Source: Varroa destructor (lineage: Eukaryota; Arthropoda; Arachnida; Mesostigmata; Varroidae). From it: a DNA stretch of 64,000 nucleotides. This document shows, in pieces, positions 14,301 to 27,219 of this stretch (the first letter of the stretch is position 1; every line of letters begins with the position of its first letter). The position numbers and the translations under genes are program-made. The notes under the pieces are model-generated. The model had not been told where the DNA came from, did not search any database, and was given only the letters and a program-made list of their open reading frames with translations. Where the stretch lies: positions 32,267,778-32,331,777 of the forward strand of contig NW_019211455.1 of the NCBI RefSeq assembly GCF_002443255.2, given 5' to 3'.

Positions 14301-14939
14301 CTGAAGCAAAACGAAAGAGTTTCTTATTTATTGTAGTTATTCCCATTCAGTAAGAACTCGTAACGACTAGAAATATCACTACTGATTGTTTTTGTCATTA
14401 AGCACTTACTCGTTATTTACAATAATAATGATAATAAATATTAGCACTTTCTAAGGCTAGCGTGTCTGCGTATATGGCGAAACGTCTGTACGTATATTTT
14501 CTCATGTTATTTGTCAAAATTTCACCTATAGTATCACGCTATAGTAACACTAATAGTATGTAACGTAAATGCGCGAGCACCATGAAGCCCCATAAAGTGG
14601 AAGGTAATCCAGTTTATTGTGTTAATCGATGTATATAGTATGAGCACTTTGTTTTTGATGATTTCACGCTAAGTGCTAGACATTAAAAAAGATACGTCTC
14701 ACTGATACAAATTGCAGATGTGGGTTTGGGTCTATTTAAAACTGCAAATGCTAAAATAGCAGGCTCACTTAGCGAAAAAGATAGAATAAATAGGAATCTA
14801 GTCGCTGTTTATATCTTAAAAAAAAAACTCATGTCAGACGTTGTTTTTACTATCAAGCTGTGAATGAGAAGCGATTGAAGCTATAGATTGAAATATGGCG
14901 AGACTTCGGTGACGTGAGGAAGCAGTCGACTGCACCAAC

Positions 14940-15104
14940 ATGAACCGCGGTTATGGCACGACGATCTACACTAGTATCATCATAATCATGGTCGCCATCA
15001 ACGATACCGACAGAAGAAACCATTCAGAGGAAATCATGTCGTGTCACCGTGGTGGTGGTCGTCGCCACCATAAGGACTCTGAATTCGGCTATTTCCTCGT
15101 ACAC
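14940..15104 (+). CDS. Candidate first exon, 165 bp
   Basis: ATG in CCAACATGAACC context opens a frame MNRGYGTTIYTS, then a short Ile-rich hydrophobic run and a His/Gly/Arg-rich stretch (CHRGGGRRHHKD). A donor-like CAC|GTAAAG ends it at 15104. The frame stays open to 15227 if unspliced. The opposite strand is also partly open, so coding strand is uncertain. Confidence 0.25.
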
Positions 15105-16453
15105 GTAAAGGGTGGCGCCCAGCTCAGCCCTCTTAACGCTGTATGCATTTTGTTCGTTCGCTTCATTCACAGGACAAAGTGGTTCCTATATTTGATTTAT
15201 TTATTGATCGATATGGCATTCTCGTAGGACAGTCCCGTGACGCAGAATTTCCCCACCCGTTTTTGGTGACCACCCGAACAGGGCGCTATTTCGATAATAT
15301 CGTGATGACATTGTGTAATTAAATATCGGGCGTCTATTCATTCAATATGGTATAGCGCTTATGGCATCTAGTAAATTGTTTGTTAGCTCGTTTCATAAAC
15401 AGGATCCGTGAAAATGTGTCATATGCATATGGTTATGGAGTAATGAGAAAATGCGATTTTCCGCCTGCGTCCTCCGCCCGTCACGAGCAAAGCCTATCAA
15501 AATTGACGCCGGCAGTAAGAAGACGGAGACATTCATGTGTGTGGGTAAATACAGTAAATAAGGGTTCTTAGTGTCAAATATTCTAGTAGCAGTAGCAGTA
15601 CTAATGGCTGCAATTGCTGAGCGTCACTCCTTTGTGCGCGAGTCGTATAACGTACATTCTGATGATTTTGCTTCAATCGGAAGCGACCACCGAGAACCAC
15701 TATTCGATAACAGTGTACGCATAAACCCATTTACGGTTGCTGGACCCAGCTGTATCATTCAGCTCAATTTTCATTCGTAACATAATAATCTATGCAGATG
15801 CTTGTATGTGTATGGCAGTCAGGCGATATGATAAGTAAGAATGAACGTGAAACATAAGCAAAAATTGAAAGTAACTATAAATAGCATTTAATGTAAAACT
15901 TTATCACACTATGCTGTATTCGGCCACATCCGATAAGGTTGTGGCATGTTCTCGTCTGCGTGTTACGTCTACGGGCACAATATCACCACCTTTACTGTTA
16001 TTTCTACCACATTTTTACGACACAATATAATCGATCAGATTGTATTCATTATACATGAGATCTGTGGCATCTGCTGAAACGTTACTAGCTTAGAAAAAAA
16101 GAAACAGAAGTTGCCGCTTCGTGTCTGTAGGCGTGCTTTGTACCGACGAACAGGAAACGGTCTTGTTATGACTATTTTTCTAATATTGTTCTATAGTTAA
16201 TAGTGTAAACTGCGATACATTTACTGAGCAGATGTGCCCTTGACAATGACTGTTTATCACCAAGGTAACAATAGTAGCTCATTATCAACGCGTTTATTAC
16301 CATTATCGTGTTAGCAACGATTAAATTTATGCAGATACGTATGTTGGTATCACTACGTGCTTGTATCACTCGACGGAACTTGTTTCACCTATATGTTAAG
16401 ACGAAACGAAGTTTGTTTTTTGTTTGTTATCATTACTTGCAGTTCCAGCTATC

Positions 16454-16472
16454 GGGGGGGGGGGGGGGGGGG
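16454..16472. repeat. Poly-G run, 19
   Basis: Nineteen uninterrupted G residues, then TGG. Able to form G-quadruplex and prone to length error. Confidence 0.97.
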
Positions 16473-17313
16473 TGGCAGATGCACTATGTATGTCCCTCTC
16501 AGCTGCTCCGTCTGACTGTTCCTCTGAAACCACATCTAGTGTTATGACGAACGATACAAGAAGCAACTGTTCCACATTTATGAGACTGGCGTCTTAAGAG
16601 TTGCTATAAAATAGCATAAGGTAATGTTGTATCTAAGTAAGGCTATCCGCTATACTTCAAAGGCACTTTAACAAAGACGTGTCCTTCTTAAGGAATGGAA
16701 GCCGACAGGCCAGCTGTGGCGTCGTCGGCGTATCACCACGCACCGAGAACATAAATTGGACACTCAAAGTAAAAACGTCTTGATTAAACTTACACAAAAT
16801 CATACGCGTATGTGGAGGTGACGAGTATATAAAAATAACAGAATAGGATTGATAATCGCTGCGAAAGGTTCTTTGGGCATTTTCTTAACACCCCTTAAAT
16901 ATCTGTAGGTATTTAGTATTACCTTATACTGTTATTCAATTATGTAAACGCTAATAGTCTGCATACTACAAGTGTTTACTGGTCGGTGTGTACTTAACTC
17001 AAGGGGTAGTTTTGTGAAAAACTTCAGTTGCTTTCAATATGCATCAAGTAAATCGGTTCACTTTTTACGTACGTCCTATTTACCGATAATTAACTAAGTG
17101 CCAATGCCAAACTATGGTACACGATCAGCTATAACGTCCTGATTTTTGGCTTTCACAAACAAGAAGCGCAGATACTTCCCAGCATAATGTTTTTTTTCTA
17201 AAATAATAATATGCGCGGCAGGTCTATCCTACTGCTAGGAGTCCAGCAGTTATCAGACGTTAGGTAGGTACGCTGACAAGCAGGCACCGGCGGGCTGAAG
17301 ATAACCATGATCA

Positions 17314-17517
17314 TTACAGTTGACAATCAGCGCGACGACACTTGAACCATAATAACACCAGCCGACAAAACAATAACCCCACTAACAAATCGACGATGGA
17401 CTTTCCTGTCACAGACCCCGTATCCAAGACCGTTTCATTATTCATTGACCTCTTCCTTTTCGTCTTTCTGCCAAGACGTGGCACAAGACTATTTATTCGT
17501 TGACTGTTCAGAGATTT
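17314..17517 (-). CDS. Candidate terminal exon with one membrane segment
   Basis: After TTTTCTTTCATGAGCAG the minus strand is open for 67 codons to a stop at 17314. It has a basic stretch (RLGRKTKRKRS), then a hydrophobic run (IVDLLVGLLFCRLVLLWF) that could be a transmembrane helix, then a short Cys/Arg-rich tail. Not recognised. Confidence 0.25.
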   Translation of the reverse strand, partial: KSLNSQRINSLVPRLGRKTKRKRSMNNETVLDTGSVTGKSIVDLLVGLLFCRLVLLWFKCRRADCQL

Positions 17518-20387
17518 CTGCTCATGAAAGAAAACTATAGGACAGATGACGAACGAAAACAAAATAGAAACAAAAAAAAAGCAGTGAAATGAACATTATT
17601 CGAATATTAAGCAATTTTAATGACAGACAGTCAGAGTATTATTCTGCCGTTTATCTATCGCTACGGCGATGGTTTCTTTTTCCCGCTTGCCATCCAGAGA
17701 GGTTTCCGCCGGTAGCGGCTGGCAACATTGCTTTATATGCGTTTCCACAATACGGATATCTCAGTTATGTTCCTTTTGTCCACTGGATTGCTCGTTCCCT
17801 GTCAATAAACACGCGAGTATCGCCGGCGTGCAAAAGTGTGCATCGATTCGTAAGTCTATATCTGTGCTGCTATATTTTTTAGCTGTTATCGTTCTTTAAC
17901 CTCAACGGTATCTTCTTTTTGGTCATTTCAGCTGTTTTTTTTTTTCATTCGTTCTGCGTTGTAGTCACCGTCATTAAAGAGGTGGAAAGGGTGCTTTTTC
18001 TTGTTTGTTTGATGTTTGCTATCGAATAGCATCGTTGGATTATCTGTCAACGAGACAGCGGCGCCTCATTAGAATTCCTGTCAGGAACCGCAACGCTGCA
18101 GGAACTCACCAACTACATGTTCAGCGAAGCCCCAGGTGAAACATTGTGTAAGTAAAAAGGTTCGCTCGTTTACAGCAGACAGATCGGTGCTATGTATTTA
18201 TGTGAAATGTGTTGCACGCGTGTGATGTGGTGTGATGCATGCGATGTACGGTACACGGCAGACAGGTAAATACCCCGTTGTCGATTCTGCAATCTTTACC
18301 AATTTTCAAATGTCAGCGCACCATATAATAGAGCAATTTATTTAGCTTATCAACCAACATGATCGAATGATACGCATCTGTAATATATTTATTTGGAGCA
18401 TGCACCGTTGAAATAGGCAGGCTCTGCTTCGATATGAGACCACTTTTCATGGCAACGACGAAAGTCAATGTGGACTATAGGCATCGTTTGTACGTCGTAA
18501 ATCCATGAGTAAGACTCTAACGGTGGCTGTGGTTCAAGTAGACAGTGTTTCTAGGTGCTTCGCCCATTTTTTTTTTTCTTTAATTTACATTTTCTTCCTT
18601 TGAGTCGGTACTTTGGAGAACCAATAAGGCACATCTCGATTATAGGAAACAAAGCAGCTATAGCAAAATGTGTTTTTTTTTCCATTGCTGTGTCCTGTGG
18701 AAGAGGTTTCTATACGAGTGTCGATGGTGTCCGCCAGGAATCGTCATTCCCCGCAAGGCTTAAGCGTGCAGACTATTTGCTTGCCCTTTGCATCAACCGT
18801 GAGTTAAGCCGCGTACGGATCTTCGAAAATCCCAAAGCTGTTTCTGGTGCAATCGCATCATGGTGCATTATCTCCAAGTTGGCACTTCTCTAGATTGCTG
18901 TCGCCAGAGAAGAAACATAACTCAAACCGAGTTGTTTCTCTGAGAATTACTCTGTAGTGTTAATCAAAGCTTGCAGAGCGATTGCTCTCACTTGTGTATC
19001 AGTGTCGCAAAATGATTGTGGTACCGCGACGTGTCTGATGACCATTCCGCATCGCCGCTGTTTCTATCGATAGGACAAATGTTTTCTATTTTTTTTTTCA
19101 TATTTAATTAACTATTGTATCATGTATCATGCACGAAAACAGGAATCGCTTAGAACTATATAGCCTGGCAAAATGGTACAATCTTATAGAGCAACGATAG
19201 CGATAGCGGTAACTACGACAGATAGAAAGCTCGGTCACAACATTCAGCAGTGCGATGTGAGGCGATCTGTTAACCGATCGTATTGATTGTACAAGCTTCG
19301 ATAGCAGCGGCGACCACGATGAAGCGTGAATTTTTTGGTCGACGCGGCGTCAACCAGTTTTCTTTCGAACTGTTCCCAGCTTCAATGTTGAATATCGAAT
19401 ATTGAAGGATTCACGGAACGGGCGTAACAGCTGCGATAATTGAGGTGCAAGCCACGTGTATTGAACCGCAACATGCTACACTCGTCCTTCAGTAATCGGC
19501 GAGAAGTTGCTTATAGGCAAAGGCTGTTCGCTAACGATACTGTTACTTGCGTCGCATTATCGTGTAGCGGCGAGTCCTCCTGATCACGACTTTGTCATTC
19601 GCATACCTACCTGAGTACGTCTATATGTTTACCATATATACCAATATATATATAATCAAATTCAACAAAAATATTTGTAACTATCAAAGAAAGGCAATTA
19701 TATAAATGACGATAATTGTTATTACTATTATTGATATCATCTTAATTGCTATAAATGCATGTAATATCTATTATAGTAAATTATGGTTAATATTGTCAAC
19801 CCTATAGCTATCTGAAGTTATACGTGTTAGTAAGTTCGTCTGACCGAGGCACATATTAACGCCAACGACATGAACCACACAACTGTGTGAACGAAGAAAG
19901 TTAGTTATATTGATGAAGGAAACAAATTAATGCAAGCGTTAAATGTCTTTCTTGGTGTCTTCTATTTTATTTGATGTCAAGTAGGTAATTTATCTAAATT
20001 ACCAAATATGTACCGTTACTGCGCGGCGAGCTCTATTACGACCTGCGGCAATCATGCTTAATTCTAGCTGAACGTATGCCTCAGGAAAGTAAGTGCGCAT
20101 ATAAACCTAACATCCGACTGTGGCGATGGCGGCACAACCGAAAGGCTGTGTATAGAAACATGAAATCCCGGCTTCGATCATTAACTTAAATCAGGTGACC
20201 TCTTCAAACTTTCAGAGTTATCGTTCCCTACGCCTAATGTATTTTGAAATTTTTAGTGACCCACAAATTCCACAGCCGCCTACAGTCATCCTGGCCAGCG
20301 GGAACTGACGGGTCATAACTGTGAAAAAACCTATCCTAGTTTAAGTTGAAAGAGGCCACTGGAGGGTCGTGCACAAGCAAGCCTGAG

Positions 20388-20427
20388 TATATATATATAT
20401 ATATATATAATATATATATATATATAT
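20388..20427. repeat. (TA)n microsatellite, interrupted
   Basis: TA run broken once by AA in the middle. Confidence 0.95.
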
Positions 20428-23313
20428 GTGAGTGTAATAACTATATTTACTATCGTTATTATTATTAATCAACTGTTACACACTATATGGCTTCTATTCT
20501 CATTATTTCAAAGCGTTTTATCGCACATTTCACGAGTAAACCGTCACATAAATCCATGAATCAGTTTTTGTTGTCGCCAATCGCCTGATCTCATTTGACG
20601 CTTCATCCGTTAGTTTAGGTACTAATGTAAACGACTTTTCCGTTCCGTAGGATTCAGCACAGCAAACGATTGCACATGGCCGTGAGCGTGTTAATTGGGT
20701 CAGTTTGTGCTAGCAGTATATATTGACTACTTTAGGAATATCTGCACACTTTTAGACAAAAAACCGACTGCAAGTCTATGCACTGCACACATAGAATTGC
20801 TATTCTCGCAACGTAATATAGATTTTTATGCCGTCAACACAGCGGGTCATCAGAAACACTTTTCGGGGGAATTGTAATTGGTTCCCTATGCGGGGGGCAT
20901 CCTTAGAACGTACCATCGAAACTGCTGTAACAGGGTGGGCTGATTAGTACCTCGTACTCCACGCTGTGATTTTGCTATTGCTAAAGCATCTGGAACTTTA
21001 AAAATTTGAACTACAGAGACATTTACCCTGAGGGCGTCAATAGACGTTCTTCGAATAAGCAGGTTACGTGTTTATTATAGCCATACAGAAATGCCTTCCC
21101 GTATTCCACTAGGTACGTAGATCTCTGCTTCCTATTTTCGTTTTTATCATTCTTGCGCTCTTTGGTTGTTATGTTCTTTTTGAGAACGAGTCGTCGGAAT
21201 AACCCCGGGCCTGACATGAAAGCGTCAAGGGCCTACTCCCACCGTAGGGGCAAACCAGGCTAGCTCTTGCTGGACTTATCTGGGTATTCGCCGGCAGACC
21301 TATGAACCGTATAAAAGCGTACAGCTATTTAACCTAATATTTGTTTTTGCAGTCATTGTTCCTGTTCTACTCCTGGTAATCGTTTTTGTTAATGGTGAGA
21401 TTTGAACAAGCTGCGCCCCTTTCACGGCTACCGTGACGCTTAAACGAACGCCCATCAGACACACAGAGTACGGCGCCTCGCCGCCCCTTTACGAACGAAT
21501 AGCACTATTCTGTTAGCAAAGCAACAAGGCAGCATACTATTAAGTTTAAAATAGTTTTTGTGTTGGAATTTCACTAGAGATTTGTGGCTTTATGTTACAT
21601 CAATGTCAGTCAGAGATGTACGCAAGCTCGTTATTCATCGATTATATATGCCTAGCAAAATCAACACGTATCATCGTAATTACTATACCAGACCCAAAGG
21701 CCAAAAAAAAACTTATACCAACATAGGAAACTATAACCGATAAGGGAAACGACTTCCGACCGCTTGAAGTCTCTCAAAACATATACATGTTAATAAATGT
21801 CATAATTTTTGGTGGCTCTTAACTTATATCGGTTTATGTCAACTGACATAACTGCATATACATTGCTGATGTTCAAATCCTTCGTCCCGTTAACTGTTTA
21901 CGGCAACACTGACATCATTTACATAACCTATATTGTGACAGAAAAAATGTCTCATCCAGTTAAGTTGATGTTATTCTATAACAAGTCGTGTCGACGATTC
22001 ATTTGTTCTCGTAAGAGATACAGCCCTAGGTAAGAAAATTCATTGGTATTTTTTTGTAAGCTTACCATCGTTAAAATTACCCTTAGCAAACGTGTCTGGA
22101 TGACCTCATTATTATATTAAAATTAGTGTGGCTGTAATTGTAACATTGTTGATTGAAGGTTTTAGATCATTTGCCATTTGTCTCAAGCGCGCCTTTAGAG
22201 ATAGACATTCCGATAAGCGGCAATCAAGACCTATCTTTGCCCGCGTATCTGAAGGGTAGCCAAGAAAGGTTATATAGGATTTGTCCCTGCGCCCTTCTGT
22301 GTTTGAAAACAAGCGAAGATTAATAACCAGTCGAACGATAAACACGGCAGCGTTTCCGGTTTACAGTGATTGAAAGTACGCAGCTGCGTCTTGCAACTGC
22401 AAAATCCAAACGATTACGATGACACTCGTCACAGGATACAGACGACATTTCTTGTTGACGGCGATAACATTAAGCTGATTGATCACGAAGCTCAAGGAGA
22501 CTGGCTTACTTGCGGATAACGTGAGATGCTCGGGAGACCACGAGCCGGACAAGCAGGTCATAACATTGCTGCAGTACGGAGCAGAACGCACGTTAATTTA
22601 ATTATCTCAGCGCGACGTCATGCTCAACACCTCCGCTTCTAGAGGAGCAGACTACAGCGCTTTTTAAAGCAGAAATTTTATCTTCACCCTTACAGGGTAC
22701 GGTCGATGCGGAATATTTGTGGTTCATCAAAGCTCATAACTCGTGAAGGTTCCTTGTTTTTTGCAATTTGTGTAGCAAAAGTGCCATTGGACCCTTTCCT
22801 TTGAACATAACGATGGAGCGACATCACCGATCAGGCCGAACGCCAACGTCGAGAGATGTTCGAAACTCTTCTGTAGACCCAACTGAGGCCGCTAGACTGA
22901 AAGAGCCTTTGACTTTAACAAGATAGAACATCACCATTCCGCAGGGGAAATAAATCATATTTTTGCTCAACAATGGCAGCGAGCGGCCGATCCGACCCTG
23001 TTATTTTACCATTTGGATTTTTCTTATGCTAGATTATCTACAGAACAGTGTTTATAAAACGGGGCAAAACATCACAACCTGTATTCGTGACGTGACTAGT
23101 AGATGCTAAACTATAGAAAAACGCGGTTCGCAAAATTGAATCGATCTGAAACTTCTCCTGTGCAATGAAAAGTCTGGGCTTGGCTCAAAAATAGAGGTAC
23201 ACACAAAAACCCGTTTTACATTTCGTGGATGTTTAAATCCAATACAGATTTTGATTTGCTCGGAAGATAGCGGAGGACGTGTCCAGATTTCATTTTGATT
23301 AGGGCAGGCGTAA

Positions 23314-23330
23314 TTTTTTTTTTTTTTTTT
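23314..23330. repeat. Poly-T run, 17
   Basis: Uninterrupted T run. Confidence 0.9.
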
Positions 23331-24475
23331 GTATCTCTTTAAGAATGAATAATCCATAGAAAATCCATCATACAGTTACCTATAGTTCTTGGTACGACGT
23401 ATTGACCGCCAATATTAAATCGTTCATTTACATCTTCAAATCTAGGTAGAGCTATACCCATTAATAAGGGACCTAGAGTAGATCATGTTCGGTGGTTGTT
23501 GAAATAAGGGTTTCTTTAATATTTCAATGAACGCAATGCTTCGGCTATGAGTGTGTATAATGACTGAAAATTTGTACGTTTACTGCTTCTAACGGATGTA
23601 CCTCAAGCGTATGACTGGTTTGAAAGTGCTAACAACAGGCAATGTCTGCATCGTGCAGCCTGGTTGAAAGGCACACAAAAAAATTTACTAAACTGTGTTA
23701 ATAGGAGCTGTTTAGCTACTCTCTGTAAAAATACTTCACATTATAATGCTGGCCGTTTTCGCCATGTCCTGCGATTTAAACGCTTGTCCGCAAAGAGGGT
23801 TATCCGTTTAAATGCGAAAAAAATTATGCAAAATTCCAGTCCACTAAACAATGATTGTACTCCATTCAATATTATATTCTTTATGTATACTATACGCTAG
23901 TTGAAGCCTATGGGTGATCTAGACAGGACAGGGCAAAGTCAGTGGAGTAATTATAGTATGAACAACTGATTATCTAGCTAACCAGCGTCAATATGGGTCT
24001 GTCTGGGGGTGTGGGGGGTGAAAGGATCGCGAAGCTGGAATTCATTATCATTCATCAGCGACTATGCATAAATCGTTCAGAGGTAAATAGGGCTCTACGA
24101 GCATATTGCTCAATTTCATAACAGTATAATAGAATACACCTTAAACTGTCACCTACACATTACAGAGCCTTTTTTTCCACCTTTAACAGTGAGCCTCTGA
24201 AGCGAATCATAAACTTAGTTCTGTTGAATTTGTAGTACCTTAATGCTGACACAAATCTCAGTTACATTAGAGCATAAACGCGTCTGCAGGCAGCAAGTAC
24301 TGCGGCCAACTGACTGATTTTGCAGTGGTACTAATAGCTATTGACGGTCATCACGCAAAGCCCGATGATGGAACTACAGCCCCTATTTTGGAATGCATAT
24401 ATAAAATGCATAAATGTATGATTTGGGCAGATCAGTTAGTAAGATCTGATCAACTATCGTCATTTCTTTGACCAG

Positions 24476-25125
24476 TACAATGCAATGCTACTGTGTGGGC
24501 CCAGCTGATGGCAGCTTGCGTTCTGTTGGCTTACTCCCGCATGCTTGCCTTTACCGGACAAGGACGGGGCGACAAAAGAGCAAACCACTCCAGCTACAGC
24601 AGCCGCGGCAGCGACAACGTCTCCAGTGTAACACCAAAAATGCGTTCATTTATTCGTCTGTTATGTTTACTGGCATTATTCAGGAACGAATGGAAGGGAA
24701 ATTTTCTTTTTGAAAATCGTCAAGGGCCCGGTATAGCCTGCTTCATGTGAAAGTCGTGTCTCCTTCAATCTCGTGCTATTCTAAAAGCCATACGGAAATC
24801 TAGATAATGCATTGTTATAGCTCTTGTGCACATTTACTATTGCCACTTGTACAGTCCGTACTACCTCTGTCGGCAAGCACCTGCCCCCGGTTTCATGTCG
24901 GGTTCGGCGACCACGAGTTTGCTACAGAAGGAAGAAGACGAGCGGCAAGAACTACATTTCACGGACCATAGCGATAGCAGTGTTACCAAGAGCAGCAGTA
25001 AGGCGAGCAAATTGTATCTATTAATCATCCTCGCACACCATAAAGCAACAACATGGCATGTTTGCTCCATTAGTAAACGTTGCTTTATAAACTTCGACTT
25101 GTATCATGCATTTGTCTGTATGTAA
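24476..25125 (+). CDS. Candidate multi-exon coding block (Cys-containing, hydrophobic leader)
   Basis: GC-richer than its surroundings. After CATTTCTTTGACCAG a frame opens at 24476 and reads QCNATVWAQLMAACVLLAYS, then a Ser/Gly/Arg-rich stretch with dibasic KR. It runs to about 24750. An internal ATG would give MAACVLLAYSRMLAF, signal-peptide-like. A second frame (24826-25125) reads YYLCRQAPAPGF, then an acidic and Ser-rich stretch. Joining them would need an intron between about 24640 and 24830, and I could not fix its ends. A secreted peptide precursor is one idea, but no family is recognised. Confidence 0.25.
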
Positions 25126-26282
25126 ATACAAATATTTCGCTCTTCGCGTGCACTGTGTGGATATCCAACGGTCCTCGCAAATCCATCGCACGCTGCTACG
25201 TCTTTTTGTCGTCATCTTAACTATAAACAAGTCCCGCCATCATTTTAACATTTACAGATGTCGCTACTTTAAATTGCTACATCAACCTATACGATAGTAC
25301 ATCTATAAGGCAATAGCCGTTACCTACCATATCAAATTTGAAGCTAAAACGTAAACGACTGTAAAGAAAATATAAGATAATATAAATAAGAAAATATAAA
25401 TGTTTCACTATCGGCTAAGGTAGGTCGAAATCTCTGACCTTCTATCAGTTCTGCCACATCGAAATGACACCCACCCTGTAGGATCGATTTCTGACCAATG
25501 TGCAACAAACTTGAGTGAGTTTTTATTAAATTTTTGGAAATTTTCAAATTTGGAAGCCCGAGTCAGTTTAAATATCTTTAAATGCCATGGGCCATCGACC
25601 CAGGCGAAAGGAGGATCCCGCCAGCAGGGGCCATAACATATACCACAAGTTGTTGTTAATACAATTGTAGTTTTAGTTAATCTGTGTTAGGTGAATTGCT
25701 ATTCAGTGTTTATAACGTCATCTCACTGGGGCCCACGTAAACATTTTGGTTCAATTTAGATATTCCCATCTGCAAATAGTGATTATGTAGAGGTTTCACC
25801 AGTTGAAAAACACTTCATAGCTTGCATAGGGAATGATCGTGCAGCAAAACGACATCGTCTGGGATTACTTAATCGCTGACGACGTGCGCAGTTTAGGGGC
25901 TATAATACGTACAATATAGATGAAAAAGGAAAATCTTAGTGATAGCCAAGTCGGCAGAAAAGCTGCTAGCCTTACTCAACCGACGTGCTCAGATCTGGAC
26001 AGGAGCGCGAAGCATCTTTACCGAGATATTTTTCATAGGGAAGTATTTTCAAAGTAAGCAAAAAGTATATCAAGTAGGAGGGATTTATACGAAAAACGCG
26101 TTGTTATAAGTCCAGGTGTCCGCACCACACGAACGACTTTCGTAAAAATGTCTAAAGGGGCCTCAGACGATCAAATTATCAGTAGAAAAAGCAGATAAGT
26201 AGGCTCATATTTTTTCATTCAACCAAGAAACGTTTCATTACATGTACGACCTTTCGGGTAGATTTCCTTATTTATGCTCTGC

Positions 26283-26308
26283 GTGATATATATATATATA
26301 TATATCAC
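26283..26308. repeat. (TA)n in a perfect palindrome
   Basis: GTGA, then a TA run, then TCAC: a perfect inverted repeat able to extrude a hairpin. Confidence 0.9.
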
Positions 26309-26994
26309 AATGATTTCGTATTATACATTTCAAGTTCTACTATCGTCAGAGTACTTTACACACTTTGTCAACCACCCGAGACGCTGCTAGTACGTATTAT
26401 AACCAATAAGAATCACTATATCCAGCACAACCGCTAACAGTTGTAGCTGCCAAAAGTGAATTTCCGTTCACCGACACCTTCCTGTCATCGCTACGTTCAT
26501 CAGGCTTGTTCATTCCGCTTCACGATGGGTAAATTTTAGAAAAATGCTCGTTTTCGCGCTAAGACGAAAAATAGTAGACCCCTGCTAGGAGATGGAAACG
26601 GAGGACCAGGAATGGCCCCAGGTTTTCGGCGTTGACCATACCTTATACACAACGCGGCAATACGGATGCATTCTACGTTCCCGAATTTCTGCATCTTTAT
26701 ACACTATTATTTACGTAGACAAGATTCAGGATCTTTGATTCGTCACAATCGTTGTGGCCGGATGCTTTTTAGTTTTATTCGAACGCAGTACCTTTTTTTT
26801 TTTGATAAATTTTCCAGAATTCCAGATTGAGAAAACAAGAGGGCATTCTATGTTGATCAAAATGTACTCTTTTCACTGCTAGTGATACAATAGCTTTGTC
26901 CACAGTAGCAACGATGATTAGAAAAACCGAATAGATACAAAACCGCCATTGACCAGCAACGGTCGCTTTACTATAATGATCGTTGTTCTTGCAG

Positions 26995-27163
26995 CCCCAG
27001 GGTCTCTTTGAAGCCACACATAGTCGATCAGATGCGGTTGTCCTGTGGATGCTTTACACAGTGACCAAGATGTTGGGTACGACGCACGCCAAATCATATG
27101 CGCTAATGGCAGCTGGAACGGTTAGAACAGTAACACCACCATTATCAAGAGCAGCATTACATT
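26995..27163 (+). CDS. Candidate internal exon, 169 bp
   Basis: Bounded by TTGTTCTTGCAG and ATT|GTACGTAA, both good splice-like sites. The frame reads PQGLFEATHSRSDAVVLW, continues for 56 codons without a stop, and has a higher GC content than the flanking DNA. Product not recognised. No partner exon was identified nearby. Confidence 0.3.
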
Positions 27164-27219
27164 GTACGTAATATAATGCAACTATAGTCAATTATATCAA
27201 CCGTTAAGCAAGCATTGTG

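Larger units (their letters stand above)
17590..24470. other. No clear gene
   Basis: Short frames only. 18555-18893 (+, 112 codons) has a protein-like second half (CGRGFYTSVDGVRQESS) after a T-rich stretch and might be an exon. 22591-22361 (-) has a donor-like CAAGTAAG near 22515. Neither is convincing. Confidence 0.4.

Noticed and set aside
24861..25070. Minus-strand frame with a Leu-rich run that resembles a signal peptide
   Set aside because: It lies opposite a Ser/Glu-rich plus-strand frame, whose AGC/AGT codons read backwards give Leu-rich runs; probably a shadow.
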